Assembly (NCBI GenBank): GCA_026387915.1
Contig: JAPLKS010000022.1
Span: forward strand, 291,419-355,418
Length of the DNA: 64,000 nt
From: Gemmatimonadota bacterium
GTDB lineage: Bacteria; Gemmatimonadota; Gemmatimonadetes; Gemmatimonadales; Gemmatimonadaceae
Reading direction: 5' to 3'
Below are positions 18,051 through 27,242 of this stretch, piece by piece (position 1 is the first letter of the stretch; each line of letters opens with the position of its first letter). Both the position numbers and the translations under genes were made by a program. Under the pieces are notes generated by a model, which saw only the letters and a list, made by a program, of their open reading frames with translations, was not told the DNA's origin and ran no database searches.

Positions 18051-18959
18051 ATGCTCAACATTGACCTTACGGGAAAGCGGGCGCTCGTTGCCGGAGTCGC
18101 CGATGATGGCGGGTTCGGATTCGCCATCGCCAAGAGCCTCGCCGAAGCGGGGGCCACCGTCTGTGTGGCCACCTGGCCGCCGGCGCTCAACATCTTTCTG
18201 AACCTCCTCGAGCGCGGCAAAATGGACGAGTCGCGTAAGCTCTCGGACGGCTCGCTCCTGCAGTTCGAACGCATTTATCCGCTCGACGCCGTCTTCGACA
18301 CCCTTGCTGACGCGCCAGAGGATGTGCGCACGAACAAGCGGTATAAAGACATTGGCGACTTCTCCATTGACGGCCTGCGCCAGCGTCTGGTGGACGATTT
18401 TGGCGAACAGCCGCTGGATATTGTCGTGCACTCGCTCGCCAATGGGCCCGAAGTCAAAAAATCGCTCTTCGAAGTGAGCCGAGCCGGGTATCTGGCCGCG
18501 GTCAGCGCCAGCGCCTATTCGATGGTCTCACTCGTGCAACGACTTGGACCGATAACGCGGCGCGGCGGGGCCTTTGTATCGCTCTCGTACCTCGCCAGCC
18601 AGCGGGCGGTCCCGGGCTATGGCGGCGGCATGTCGTCCGCAAAGGCAGCGCTCGAAAGCGACACGCACCTCCTCTCGTACGAGGCTGGGCGTCGCTTTGG
18701 CGTGCGGGTGAACACGATCAGCGCGGGACCGCTGGCCTCGCGCGCGGCCAGCGCCATTGGGATCGTTGAGATTTTGGTGAACTACTACACCGCCAACTCG
18801 CCGCTCACCGATCCGCTCACCGCCGAAGAAGTGGCGTGGGCCGCCACCTTCCTCTGTTCACCGCTCGCAAACGGTATCACAGGTTCCACCGTCTACGTGG
18901 ACAAGGGATTCCATGTGATGGGGATTGCCGTGGATCGCGGAACGCCAGGCACGCTGTAA
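18051..18959 (+). CDS. fabI: Enoyl-[acyl-carrier-protein] reductase (NADH), FabI
   Basis: 302 residues from the ATG at 18051; the longer frame upstream lies on the opposite gene. The Rossmann start (GKRALVAGVADDGGFGFAIA), catalytic Tyr-x6-Lys (YGGGMSSAK) and cofactor/substrate loop ISAGPL identify an enoyl-ACP reductase, the last step of each fatty-acid elongation round. It is about 40 residues longer than E. coli FabI (262). The extra part lies around residues 45-110 (FLNLLERGK...RYKDIGDFSIDGL). That insert is characteristic of plant, apicomplexan and chlamydial enzymes. Confidence 0.93.
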   Translation: MLNIDLTGKRALVAGVADDGGFGFAIAKSLAEAGATVCVATWPPALNIFLNLLERGKMDESRKLSDGSLLQFERIYPLDAVFDTLADAPEDVRTNKRYKDIGDFSIDGLRQRLVDDFGEQPLDIVVHSLANGPEVKKSLFEVSRAGYLAAVSASAYSMVSLVQRLGPITRRGGAFVSLSYLASQRAVPGYGGGMSSAKAALESDTHLLSYEAGRRFGVRVNTISAGPLASRAASAIGIVEILVNYYTANSPLTDPLTAEEVAWAATFLCSPLANGITGSTVYVDKGFHVMGIAVDRGTPGTL

Positions 18960-18963
18960 GCAC

Positions 18964-19004
18964 AGCGCGACCACGCTCGGTCGTAGGTCGCGCTTGGTCG
19001 CGCT
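18964..19004. terminator. Hairpin with alternative 3' arms between convergent genes
   Basis: AGCGCGACCA (18964-18973) can pair perfectly with TGGTCGCGCT (18995-19004). Its first nine bases can also pair with GGTCGCGCT at 18986-18994. The right arm is one of three tandem 10-bp units (AGGTCGCGCT, TGGTCGCGCT, AGGTCGCGCG; 18985-19014), the last running into the end of the GNAT gene. The site sits between fabI and the convergent GNAT gene, so a bidirectional terminator is likely; there is no U-tract. Confidence 0.45.
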
Positions 19005-19491
19005 AGGTCGCGCGCTCCATCATCGTCACGGCCTCGTGGCTGTCCGCGCTTTCGCGGATACCCACCTGCCGAAAGCCAACTTGTTCGTGAAACGCCGCCG
19101 ACGCAGGGTTCGCTGGACGAAGGTTGACTTCGAGCACAATGCGTGGCCACTGCGCGCCGACCAGCGTCTGGAGGTCGTGGTAGATCGCCTGACCAACGCC
19201 CTGACCGCGAATCCGATCGGCAACGACCACCCGATCGAGATACAGAAAATCGTCGTACCGAGCGGAGAACCAGTGATAGTTCTCGCTCCAGTATTTTAGC
19301 CCACTTCGCAACGTGAGGACGAAGCCGGCAAGCCCGGCCTCGTCCTCACACACGCGAAAGTGTTCGGCGTGCTCCACCAGCCACGCAAACTTTACCGCAG
19401 ACAGCGCATTCACGTGCGGTGTGGCGCTGTTGTTCAGCGCCAGCACCGCATCGTGATCGGCAGCGACAGCGTCGCGAATATGCCGCGTCAC
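19003..19491 (-). CDS. GNAT family N-acetyltransferase (COG3818-like)
   Basis: 162 residues. The acetyl-CoA-binding motif is LDRVVVADRIRGQGVGQAIY near the middle, with the following LEVNLRPANPASAAFHEQVGF strand-helix typical of this GNAT group. The acceptor is unknown; relatives are described only as predicted acetyltransferases. Its start overlaps the stop of the VPS10-like gene (ATGA), so it is probably the second gene of that operon. No functional link between the two is evident. Confidence 0.82.
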   Translation of the reverse strand: MTRHIRDAVAADHDAVLALNNSATPHVNALSAVKFAWLVEHAEHFRVCEDEAGLAGFVLTLRSGLKYWSENYHWFSARYDDFLYLDRVVVADRIRGQGVGQAIYHDLQTLVGAQWPRIVLEVNLRPANPASAAFHEQVGFRQVGIRESADSHEAVTMMERAT

Positions 19492-22400
19492 GCCGCCGTT
19501 TTGGGTTTCGGCTTCGTGTCGATCGCCGGCAACCCGTGCTTCTTCAACAACTCGTTGTACCGCGCGAGATCTTCGGCGTAGATCTTTCTCATCTTCTTCA
19601 CCTGCACGTCAAGCTTCCCGTTGAGCTCGCCGAACACCGCTTGCGCCTGCGCCGTGGGACGCCCTGGTGCCGACGACACACTGCCCGTCAGCGCGGCGAG
19701 CTTGTTGTTCAGCTTGATTGGGAAGTTGAGCGGGTCCTGATTGCTCTGATTCTTGATCTGGTACACCTCGGCTTCAACGCCCGTGATGTTCCCCTTGAGC
19801 GGGTCGCCATTGGACGTCAGTTCGCTCTTCGCGGTGGCGTTCGGTGCCTGCTTGATGCGGGCTTCGACCTCACTCTTCACATGGCGCATCGAGAGCACGG
19901 CTTCGTTCGCTTCCGACACGCGATCACGCACCTTGAGCAAGAACTCGAACTGCGCCAACTGGTCTTCGGCACTCGCCGAGCTGCGCGGGTCGTTGACCAA
20001 CTTGAACGTCTGGGTCTGCGCCTTGCCGCCAGCGATCAAGCGCACACTGAACGTGCCCGCCGGGGCGATCGGGCCACGCGTGTCGCCGGCCCACATAATC
20101 AGCCCTGGGAACGTGACGGCATCCGGAAAGCGAAGATTCCACGCAAAAACATTGAGTCCCACCTTATTGCCCGGACGGGGCGCCGGCGGAGTTGGACGAC
20201 CACCGTCTTCCTCGTCACCGGTGATCGGCGCCGGCGCGGCCGCACTATCAGGCTTCGACGAGAACGACTTGATGAGCTTCCCTTTGGCGTCGAGGAAGTC
20301 GAGCGTCACATCCTGATTCGGCTGCGACAGCGTGTAGTACACGTTCACGCCACTCGGCGGATTTCCCGCCGCACCGCCACGTGCACCGCCGCCGCCACGA
20401 CCGCCCCAGTCCACGCGGTACGTGTCGCGCGGCTTGTAGAGATGCGCTTCCTTGGCCACGGAGGCCGGCGTCACCTGACGGAGCGGCGAGAGGTCATCGA
20501 GCACCCAGAACGACCGACCGTGCGTCGCCGCAATCAAGTCCCCTTCCTTGATCGTCAGATCGTGCACGGGCACCATCGGCATGTTCATCCGCAGCAACTG
20601 CCACTTGGCGCCGTCATCGAATGACACCCACACGCCGCGCTCGGTGCCGGCATAAAGCAGTCCCTTACGCGTCGGATCTTCGCGAATCACGCGCGCAAAA
20701 TCCGTAGCGCCAATGCCGGTCACGATCTTCGTCCACGTGGCGCCGTAATCGGTGGTCTTGAACAGCAATGGTTGAAAATCATCCTGCTGAAAACGGTTGG
20801 CGGCCACATACGCCGTGCCGGCATTGAAGTGACCCGCTTCAACCAACGAGATACGCGAGAAATCTCCAACGTCCTTTGGCGTCACATTCTTCCACGTCTT
20901 GCCGGCGTCGCGCGTGATATGGACAAGCCCGTCGTCGGTGCCAGCCCAGATCACACCCTTCACCAGCGGCGATTCGGCAATCGTGAACACCACGCCGTAC
21001 GTCTCGACGCCCGTCTGATCCTTCGTAATCGGTCCGCCTGAGGCGCCGAGCGTCTTGGGATCATTGCGCGCCAGCGCCGGACTGATGATGGAGTAGCTCT
21101 GCCCTTCATCGCGCGTCATGAAGACGTTGCTGCCGCCCACGTACATCACGGTGGCATCGTGCGGCGAGAAAAGGATCGGGAAGGTCCACTGGAACTTGTA
21201 CTTGATGTCTTCCGAGCTAATGCCCATCGGATTGTCGGGCCACGGATTCACGTCGCGCGTGAGACCGGTGCGCATGTCTTTGCGCGTCAGCAGGCCGCCG
21301 TAGCTGCCGGCAAAGATGATGTCCGGCTTCTTCGGGTTCGCGGCGATGTATCCCGACTCACCGCCGCCTGCTTCGACCCAGTCAGCAATCGAAATGCCGC
21401 CTGATTTGCGGCTTGGTCCGCACAGCGTCGAGTTGTCTTGCTGGGCGCCGCAAATCTTGTACGGAAATTCGTTGGTTGTTTCCACATGGTACATCTGCGC
21501 CGTGGCAAACGACTCAGCGGTCCAGGTGCGGCCATAGTTGACCGACACGTTCGCGCCACCGTCATTTGCCTCGATCATCCGATTCGGATCGTTCGGCGCA
21601 ATCCACAGATCATGATTGTCGCCGTGCGGCACTTGAATGTTTTGCGGGAAAGTCTTGCCACCATCACGCGACCGGAACCACGACACGTTCAATGCGTACA
21701 CCACGTTCGTGTCCTTCGGGTCGGCGTAGATCTTGGAGTAGTACCACGCGCGCTGCCGAAGTTTGCGCTCTTCGTTCACCTTGGCCCACGTCGCGCCGCC
21801 GTCGTCGGAGCGGTACACGCCACCCGCTTCCGCTTCGATCAACGCCCACAGGCGCGTGGACTTGGCCGGCGACACCGTAATGCCCACCTTGCCCCACAAT
21901 CCCGTCGGTAGTCCGGCGTTCGTGGTCAGTTCGGTCCAGTTTTCACCGCCGTCGGTGGACTTGAAGAGTCCGCCACCTGGCCCGCCTGAGTTGAGCGACC
22001 AGGGCGTGCGGTACGCATGCCAGAACGCCGCGTAGAGCACGTTCGGGTCATTCGGATCCACAATAAGATCCGACACGCCGGTGCGGTCGTTGCGGTAGAG
22101 CACCTTCTTCCAGCTCTTTCCGCCATCCATCGTTTTGAACACGCCGCGCTGCTCATTCGCGCCAAAGGCGTGGCCGAGCACGCCAACCCAGACGATGTCC
22201 GGATTGGTCGGGTGAATACGAATGCGCGTCACATGATTCTTCACATCAAAGAACGTGATGCGCGTCCATGTTTTGGCAGCGTCCTTGCTGAGCCACACGC
22301 CATCGCCTGGCGCCGTGTTGCCGCGAATGTCGGTTTCGCCGCCGCCGACCCAGACGATGTCCGGATTCGAGGCCGCGACGCCAATCGAGCCGACCGTGCC

Positions 22401-22673
22401 ACCGAAATACTTGTCGGTCACCGGCTGCCAGTTCATGCCACCGTCAGTGGTCTTGAACACGCCGCTGCCCGACGTCCCCATGTAGTACTCACTCGCGCGC
22501 GATGCAGAGCCGGCAACGGCCACCGATCGGCCACCACGAAAAGGCCCAATCTCGCGCCATCGCATCCCGGCAAAGGCCACGGTATCGATGGACTGCGCGG
22601 CGGCGGCGCCCGCGAAAGCGCTCAGGATGAGCGAAACTCGAGCGACGGCTTGAACGATGGACGGTACTCTCAC
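19488..22673 (-). CDS. Large secreted VPS10/BNR-repeat (sortilin-like) protein
   Basis: 1061 residues with an N-terminal signal peptide (LILSAFAGAAAAQS). The first ~700 residues are a beta-propeller made of repeated Asp-box/BNR units, for example KTTDGGMNW, KSTDGGENW, RSDDGGATW and RSRDGGKTF. A C-terminal helical region (about 880-1060) follows. Such proteins are annotated as WD40/YVTN/BNR-like or glycosyl hydrolase and are numerous in Gemmatimonadota and Acidobacteria. True sialidase catalytic residues cannot be recognised, so a binding or scaffold role in the periplasm or outside is as likely as hydrolysis. A low-complexity Gly/Arg stretch (GGRGGGGARGGAAGN) sits near residue 760. Confidence 0.8.
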   Translation of the reverse strand: MRVPSIVQAVARVSLILSAFAGAAAAQSIDTVAFAGMRWREIGPFRGGRSVAVAGSASRASEYYMGTSGSGVFKTTDGGMNWQPVTDKYFGGTVGSIGVAASNPDIVWVGGGETDIRGNTAPGDGVWLSKDAAKTWTRITFFDVKNHVTRIRIHPTNPDIVWVGVLGHAFGANEQRGVFKTMDGGKSWKKVLYRNDRTGVSDLIVDPNDPNVLYAAFWHAYRTPWSLNSGGPGGGLFKSTDGGENWTELTTNAGLPTGLWGKVGITVSPAKSTRLWALIEAEAGGVYRSDDGGATWAKVNEERKLRQRAWYYSKIYADPKDTNVVYALNVSWFRSRDGGKTFPQNIQVPHGDNHDLWIAPNDPNRMIEANDGGANVSVNYGRTWTAESFATAQMYHVETTNEFPYKICGAQQDNSTLCGPSRKSGGISIADWVEAGGGESGYIAANPKKPDIIFAGSYGGLLTRKDMRTGLTRDVNPWPDNPMGISSEDIKYKFQWTFPILFSPHDATVMYVGGSNVFMTRDEGQSYSIISPALARNDPKTLGASGGPITKDQTGVETYGVVFTIAESPLVKGVIWAGTDDGLVHITRDAGKTWKNVTPKDVGDFSRISLVEAGHFNAGTAYVAANRFQQDDFQPLLFKTTDYGATWTKIVTGIGATDFARVIREDPTRKGLLYAGTERGVWVSFDDGAKWQLLRMNMPMVPVHDLTIKEGDLIAATHGRSFWVLDDLSPLRQVTPASVAKEAHLYKPRDTYRVDWGGRGGGGARGGAAGNPPSGVNVYYTLSQPNQDVTLDFLDAKGKLIKSFSSKPDSAAAPAPITGDEEDGGRPTPPAPRPGNKVGLNVFAWNLRFPDAVTFPGLIMWAGDTRGPIAPAGTFSVRLIAGGKAQTQTFKLVNDPRSSASAEDQLAQFEFLLKVRDRVSEANEAVLSMRHVKSEVEARIKQAPNATAKSELTSNGDPLKGNITGVEAEVYQIKNQSNQDPLNFPIKLNNKLAALTGSVSSAPGRPTAQAQAVFGELNGKLDVQVKKMRKIYAEDLARYNELLKKHGLPAIDTKPKPKTAA

Positions 22674-22800
22674 GTCATTCCTCCGGATGGACTATGTCGA
22701 TTGGAGCGCCGGCAGGTCGTTTGGACCGCCGGCGGACAATACATTTATAGCGTCTTCACCGGCTGGCCGCAGTACCCTTTGATTCTTTTCCGAGGTTTTC

Positions 22801-25269
22801 GTGCCCCGTTCCTTTTTGTTCGTCCTCCTCGCCCTCGTCGCCTGCCAGCACGGACCCGCTTCGTCCACGCCGGAAACCGCCACACTCGGCGTTGCTGGGC
22901 AGTTACCCACGGGCAGAACCCTCGATCCCGTCGGCACGGCGGTTGAGCTGGGCTCTATGCCGCTGGCATTGGTCGCCTCTCCGGACGGGCGGCAGATGGT
23001 GGCGCTGTTGAGCGGTTACCGCGAGCAAGGAATCCAGGTCATTGACCGCACCTCTGGGAAAATCACGCAAACCGTCGTCCAGCCGGCGGCCTTCCTTGGA
23101 CTCGCCTTCTCCCCCGACGGCCGCACGTTGTACGCCTCGGGGGGCAATCAGGACGTGGTGTACCGGTATTCCTGGCGCGAGGGTCGCGCCACACTGATCG
23201 ACAGCCTCGTCCTCGCCCCAAAAGCCGCGCGGGCCATCGGCGTGCGGTACCCAGGCGGGCTCGCCCCGTCGGCCGACGGACGGTTCCTCTACGTCGCCGA
23301 AAACCTCGCCGACTCGCTCGCTGTCATTGACCTCGCCAGCGCCAAGGTGGTGCAGCGTTTCGCCACGGAACGCTGGCCCTACGGCGTGGTGGTGGCCAAG
23401 AACGGCGCTGTTTTTGTATCGGCGTGGGGCGGCAACACCGTTTCCACGTTTTCCCCAACGGCCGACGGCTCGCTCACGGCAGGTCCGCGCATCCGCGTCG
23501 GACGCCACCCGTCCGCGATGCTCCTCAATGCCTCGGGCACGCGTCTCTTCGTCGCGTCCGGTAGCACGGATCGCGTCGCTGTGGTGGACGTCAAGCAACG
23601 GCGCGTGCTCAACGAGATCCTCGATACGCCGCCCGGCGGTCCAGGGGAAGGAAGCACCCCCAACGCCCTTGCCCTCTCCGCCGATGGTCGGCGGTTGTTC
23701 ATCGCCGAAGCCGACAACAACGCCATCGCCATCGTGGCGTTGTCGACCGCATCCGCCGGCCTCGTCGCGGCCACGGGTGACGACCGCGTGATCGGACGCG
23801 TACCCACGCAGTGGTATCCGACCGCCGTTGTAGCGCGCGGCGACTCCCTTATGGTCCTCGCCGGCAAGGGCAAGGGAACCTTGCCCAATCGCGCCGGCCC
23901 GCAGCCAGGGCGCGGCCGCACCGATGATGGGTTCGACCCCGGGCAATACACCCTCGGCCAGACATCGGGAAGCCTCGTCACGTCGCTCACCGCAGCGGTG
24001 TCCGGCGCGGAACTCGACGCCCTCTCCGCGCGCGTGTCACGCGCCAATCGCTGGGGCGAGCCGCTCGTCACCGCCGCACTCCCCCCGTTCGAACACGTCA
24101 TCTACATCATCAAAGAAAATCGTTCCTACGATCAAATACTCGGCGATCTCCCGCAGGCCGATGGCGATACGTCGCTAGTCTTTTTCGGCCGCGCGAACAC
24201 GCCGAACCATCACGCCATCGCCGAACGGTTCGGAATTTTCGATCGCTTTTTTGTGAATGCCGAAGTGAGTCCTGATGGCCACAACTGGTCAACCGCTGCC
24301 TACACGACCGACTATCTCCAGAAGACGGTGCCGTCGAACTACTCCAGCCGTGGCCGTACATACGATTGGGAAGGCACAAACCGTGGCCGCCTCCCCGTGG
24401 ACGATGACGACGTCAGCGAACCAGCAAACGGCTATCTCTGGAATCTCGTGCAACGCGCCGGCCTCACCTTCCGCAACTTTGGCGAGTTCGTGATGCCCGC
24501 CAACGCCGATCCTGACGATCCGCTTCCGGCTGGGTATCGCGGCACCAAACCGTTTTTGCGCGCACACACCAGTCCGGAATACCCAGCCTACGATCTCAAT
24601 GTCCGCGATCAGCGCCGCGCCGACGTGTGGCTCGCCGAACTCGCACGCTACACCGCCAAGAACGAGATGCCGGCACTGCAGATCATGCGGCTGCCCAACG
24701 ACCACACCTCCGGGGTCCGCGCCGGCGCACCCACGCCGCGCGCGCAAGTCGCCGACAACGATCTCGCGCTCGGTCGCATTCTCGCGGGACTCTCCACCTC
24801 CCCGTTCTGGAAGAGCACCGTCGTATTCGTGCTCGAAGACGACGCGCAGAACGGCCCCGATCACGTGGACTCGCACCGCTCACCGGTGTTGATCGCCTCG
24901 GCGTGGAACAAGCCTGGCGTCTATCATCGCTTTGCCAACACCACCGACGTGATTGCAACGATTGAACGCATTCTCAAGCTCGGAACGCTCTCGCAGTTCG
25001 ATCACTTCGGCCGCCCCATCACTGAAGTATTTGGCACCACGCCCGACCTGCGTCCGTACACCGCGCTCACGCCAGCCATCAACCTCGGCGACGTGAACCC
25101 CGGCGGCACCCGCGGTGCGCGTGAATCCTCTCTCCTCGACCTGCGCATCGAAGATGCGGCCGATGAAGCGCTCTTCAATCAGATTCTGTGGCGGGCACTG
25201 AAGGGCGACCGTGTCCCATACCCCGGACCACGCCGCATCTCGACGCTCGATCTCACCCGCGCGCGGTGA
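22801..25269 (+). CDS. Lipoprotein with YncE-type beta-propeller and phosphoesterase (acid phosphatase/phospholipase C-like) domain
   Basis: 822 residues from a GTG start. The first residues form a lipoprotein signal with lipobox LVAC (Cys15). Residues ~40-400 are YVTN-type propeller repeats (SPDGRTLYASG, SADGRFLYVAEN, SADGRRLFIAEA). From ~430 on is a phosphoesterase domain of the PF04185 type, opening with FEHVIYIIKENRSYDQILGD and including the metal-site Asp/His segments DGHNWS and NDHTSG. The family hydrolyses phosphomonoesters or phospholipids outside the cytoplasm. It is divergent from the VPS10-like gene across 127 bp. Confidence 0.85.
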   Translation: MPRSFLFVLLALVACQHGPASSTPETATLGVAGQLPTGRTLDPVGTAVELGSMPLALVASPDGRQMVALLSGYREQGIQVIDRTSGKITQTVVQPAAFLGLAFSPDGRTLYASGGNQDVVYRYSWREGRATLIDSLVLAPKAARAIGVRYPGGLAPSADGRFLYVAENLADSLAVIDLASAKVVQRFATERWPYGVVVAKNGAVFVSAWGGNTVSTFSPTADGSLTAGPRIRVGRHPSAMLLNASGTRLFVASGSTDRVAVVDVKQRRVLNEILDTPPGGPGEGSTPNALALSADGRRLFIAEADNNAIAIVALSTASAGLVAATGDDRVIGRVPTQWYPTAVVARGDSLMVLAGKGKGTLPNRAGPQPGRGRTDDGFDPGQYTLGQTSGSLVTSLTAAVSGAELDALSARVSRANRWGEPLVTAALPPFEHVIYIIKENRSYDQILGDLPQADGDTSLVFFGRANTPNHHAIAERFGIFDRFFVNAEVSPDGHNWSTAAYTTDYLQKTVPSNYSSRGRTYDWEGTNRGRLPVDDDDVSEPANGYLWNLVQRAGLTFRNFGEFVMPANADPDDPLPAGYRGTKPFLRAHTSPEYPAYDLNVRDQRRADVWLAELARYTAKNEMPALQIMRLPNDHTSGVRAGAPTPRAQVADNDLALGRILAGLSTSPFWKSTVVFVLEDDAQNGPDHVDSHRSPVLIASAWNKPGVYHRFANTTDVIATIERILKLGTLSQFDHFGRPITEVFGTTPDLRPYTALTPAINLGDVNPGGTRGARESSLLDLRIEDAADEALFNQILWRALKGDRVPYPGPRRISTLDLTRAR

Positions 25270-25276
25270 GCATGGC

Positions 25277-26299
25277 GTGAGCCTCAAGCGTTGGCTCTTG
25301 GTGGCGGTGTCGTTCGCCGCTACCCTGAGCGTCTCCGCGTGGATTCTCTGGACGGGATGGGCCGTGGGTGGTGCGCCTTCCGTGATCCCGCTTGCGGCAC
25401 ACGGTCTCGCGTTCGCCGCCGTTCTCGCGGAAATCCTCACGCGCGCCGTAAAAATTCAATGGAGCGCAGCGGCGCTTCGCATTCCGCTGCGGCTGGGTAC
25501 ATCGCTCCGGGTCTGCCTCGGCGGTGACTTTGGCGCGGCCATCACCCCCGCGCGCTCCGGCGCTGAGCCCGCACGCTTCGTCGTGCTCTCCGATGCAGGC
25601 GTGGCATCCGCCGGCGCCGTGCTGATTCTTTTCACGGAACTGTTCCTTGAAATGACCTCGCTCGGCGTGCTCTGTGTCATCCTTGCGATTGTGTTTGAGG
25701 GTTCCGGCACCATCGTACGGCTCATGACCGGCATGGTGGGCGGGTATGCCACGTTTGTGCTGTCGATTGGCGCCGTCGGTGTGTTACTTGCGCGCCGCAA
25801 TGCGCACGGCCCGCCGCCCGCGTGGGCGCGGATGATCGGCCTGCACGCCGGCCGGTGGCGCACCATTCAACGGTCACTGCGCTCACTACGCGAACACATT
25901 GCGGCGCTCCGCCATGCGCGCCCCCTTCCGTTGATCGCGGCGTTCTGTTCGTCGATGGTACATGTGTCGTTTCGATTGGCCGTGCTGCCAATCATCGCGC
26001 TGGCAATGTCGCCGTCGTTGCCACTCGCCAAACTTGTGCTCTGGCCCCTGATCCTGCTCTATGGCGGGGCCGTCGCGCCAGCGCCCGGCGGGGGCGGCGC
26101 GGTCGAGTACGCATTCAAGCTCGCATTCACCGACGTGATGACGCCCGCGGTCCTCGGCGGCGCGCTCGCCTGGTGGCGTTTCTACACCTTCTATTTGTAT
26201 GTCGTCTTCGGTGCGGTGGCGGCAGGCGGCACCGCGCTGCGCGCAGTGCAGCAACGCGCACATGGCCGACTGCACCAGCGCACGGGCGCGAACAGTTAG
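25277..26299 (+). CDS. Lysylphosphatidylglycerol synthase/flippase-like membrane protein
   Basis: 340 residues from the GTG at 25277, eight bases after the previous stop; an upstream GTG at 25211 would overlap the preceding gene by 59 bases. Seven or more hydrophobic segments are visible. The loop TPARSGAEPARFVVLSDAG matches the conserved TPGRAGE-P motif of the LPG_synthase_TM/UPF0104 family, and GGAVAPAPGGGGAVEYAF the second conserved region. Members flip lipids or are of unknown function; the soluble aminoacyl-transferase domain of MprF is absent. It may be co-transcribed with the lipoprotein phosphoesterase, which would fit a lipid-related job (inference). Confidence 0.75.
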   Translation: MSLKRWLLVAVSFAATLSVSAWILWTGWAVGGAPSVIPLAAHGLAFAAVLAEILTRAVKIQWSAAALRIPLRLGTSLRVCLGGDFGAAITPARSGAEPARFVVLSDAGVASAGAVLILFTELFLEMTSLGVLCVILAIVFEGSGTIVRLMTGMVGGYATFVLSIGAVGVLLARRNAHGPPPAWARMIGLHAGRWRTIQRSLRSLREHIAALRHARPLPLIAAFCSSMVHVSFRLAVLPIIALAMSPSLPLAKLVLWPLILLYGGAVAPAPGGGGAVEYAFKLAFTDVMTPAVLGGALAWWRFYTFYLYVVFGAVAAGGTALRAVQQRAHGRLHQRTGANS

Positions 26300-26319
26300 G
26301 CCGCGCCGCTAGCGCACGG

Positions 26320-26335
26320 AGCGCGCGATCGCGCT
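26320..26335. terminator. Short hairpin between convergent genes
   Basis: AGCGCG / CGCGCT with the 4-base loop CGAT; an overlapping pairing TAGCGC (26310-26315) with GCGCTA (26331-26336) is also possible. It lies in the 34-bp gap between the convergent flippase-like and diguanylate cyclase genes and touches the stop codon of the latter. Only 6 bp long and without a U-tract, so weakly supported. Confidence 0.35.
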
Positions 26336-27242
26336 ACACCGTCGGATCAGTCGTCGGATCAAGCGGCGGCACCGGCCCTTCGGGCAAACGCGAACCTTCA
26401 CGCTCCAATACGCGCACCGCCAGTAGGTTTTGGTCCGCGCGATGCATGGTCTGTTGCAGTGCCTCGCCATCCGAGCGCCACGCCCAGCCCAGAGAGAATG
26501 GCACCGGCGCAGTGCGCAACGCCGACAACTGCATACGACGCGCCACCATCTCCACGTGCAACTCCCCCGCGCCCTCCAACACAATCAGGAACTCATCGCC
26601 CCCCACGCGCACCACCGGTTCTTCGGCGCGCACCTGACGCATCAGAAACCGGCTCATCCGAATAAGCGTGTTGTCGCCCATCTGATGCCCGTGTTGGTCG
26701 TTGTACTGCTTGAAGTGATCGATGTCCACAAAGATGCAACTCCACGCACTGTCGCCTGGCGACAGGCGCGCGTCGAGCTCGGCGAGGTACCGGCGATTAA
26801 AACAGCCCGTGAGCGGATCGCGCTTGCTCTGTTCGCGCAGCGCATCTTCCGTCTGTTTGCGCGCCGTGATGTCAATGAACATCCCGTGGTAAAACACTTC
26901 ACTCATCTTGGGATCGCGCACCGTGTACACCGTATCGAGCACCGTGCGCAATGAACCGTCGGGTCGCACAATCTGCATCTCGAATTCGCGCACCGACCCT
27001 TCGCGATCCAATTCCTCGAGTTGCAACAATCGCCGCGTCGGATCGACAATGATGTCGCCCAGGCCGAACACGTACAGATCTTCTACCCGCTGCACGCCGA
27101 GGAGTCGAAGAAACGCCGGATTGGCATCGACGATTTCGCCACGCGCGTTGGCAATGTAAATCCCCTCGCGCAGGTTATGCACGAGGGTGCGCAGGCTCGT
27201 CGCGTCGTCCAGTGAGGAAAACGGAGAGCGCGGTGCGGTCAC
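26334..27242 (-). CDS. PAS-GGDEF diguanylate cyclase
   Basis: 302 residues. A PAS domain at ~15-125 (NLREGIYIANARGEIVDANP... then FIDITARKQTEDAL, a PAC-type end) leads into a GGDEF domain from ~140 (RDPLTGCFNRRYL). The active-site GGDEF is intact at 214-218, so synthesis of cyclic-di-GMP from GTP is expected. The product-inhibition site, normally RxxD five residues upstream, reads RAEE (205-208), so feedback control may be lost. No transmembrane segment is seen; the sensor is cytoplasmic. Its start overlaps the stop of the HD-GYP gene (ATGA). Confidence 0.9.
   Translation of the reverse strand: MTAPRSPFSSLDDATSLRTLVHNLREGIYIANARGEIVDANPAFLRLLGVQRVEDLYVFGLGDIIVDPTRRLLQLEELDREGSVREFEMQIVRPDGSLRTVLDTVYTVRDPKMSEVFYHGMFIDITARKQTEDALREQSKRDPLTGCFNRRYLAELDARLSPGDSAWSCIFVDIDHFKQYNDQHGHQMGDNTLIRMSRFLMRQVRAEEPVVRVGGDEFLIVLEGAGELHVEMVARRMQLSALRTAPVPFSLGWAWRSDGEALQQTMHRADQNLLAVRVLEREGSRLPEGPVPPLDPTTDPTV

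Noticed and set aside
19419..20624. Plus-strand frame opposite the VPS10-like gene
   Set aside because: Basic, low-complexity product with no recognisable domain; the minus-strand gene here has clear BNR repeats and a signal peptide.
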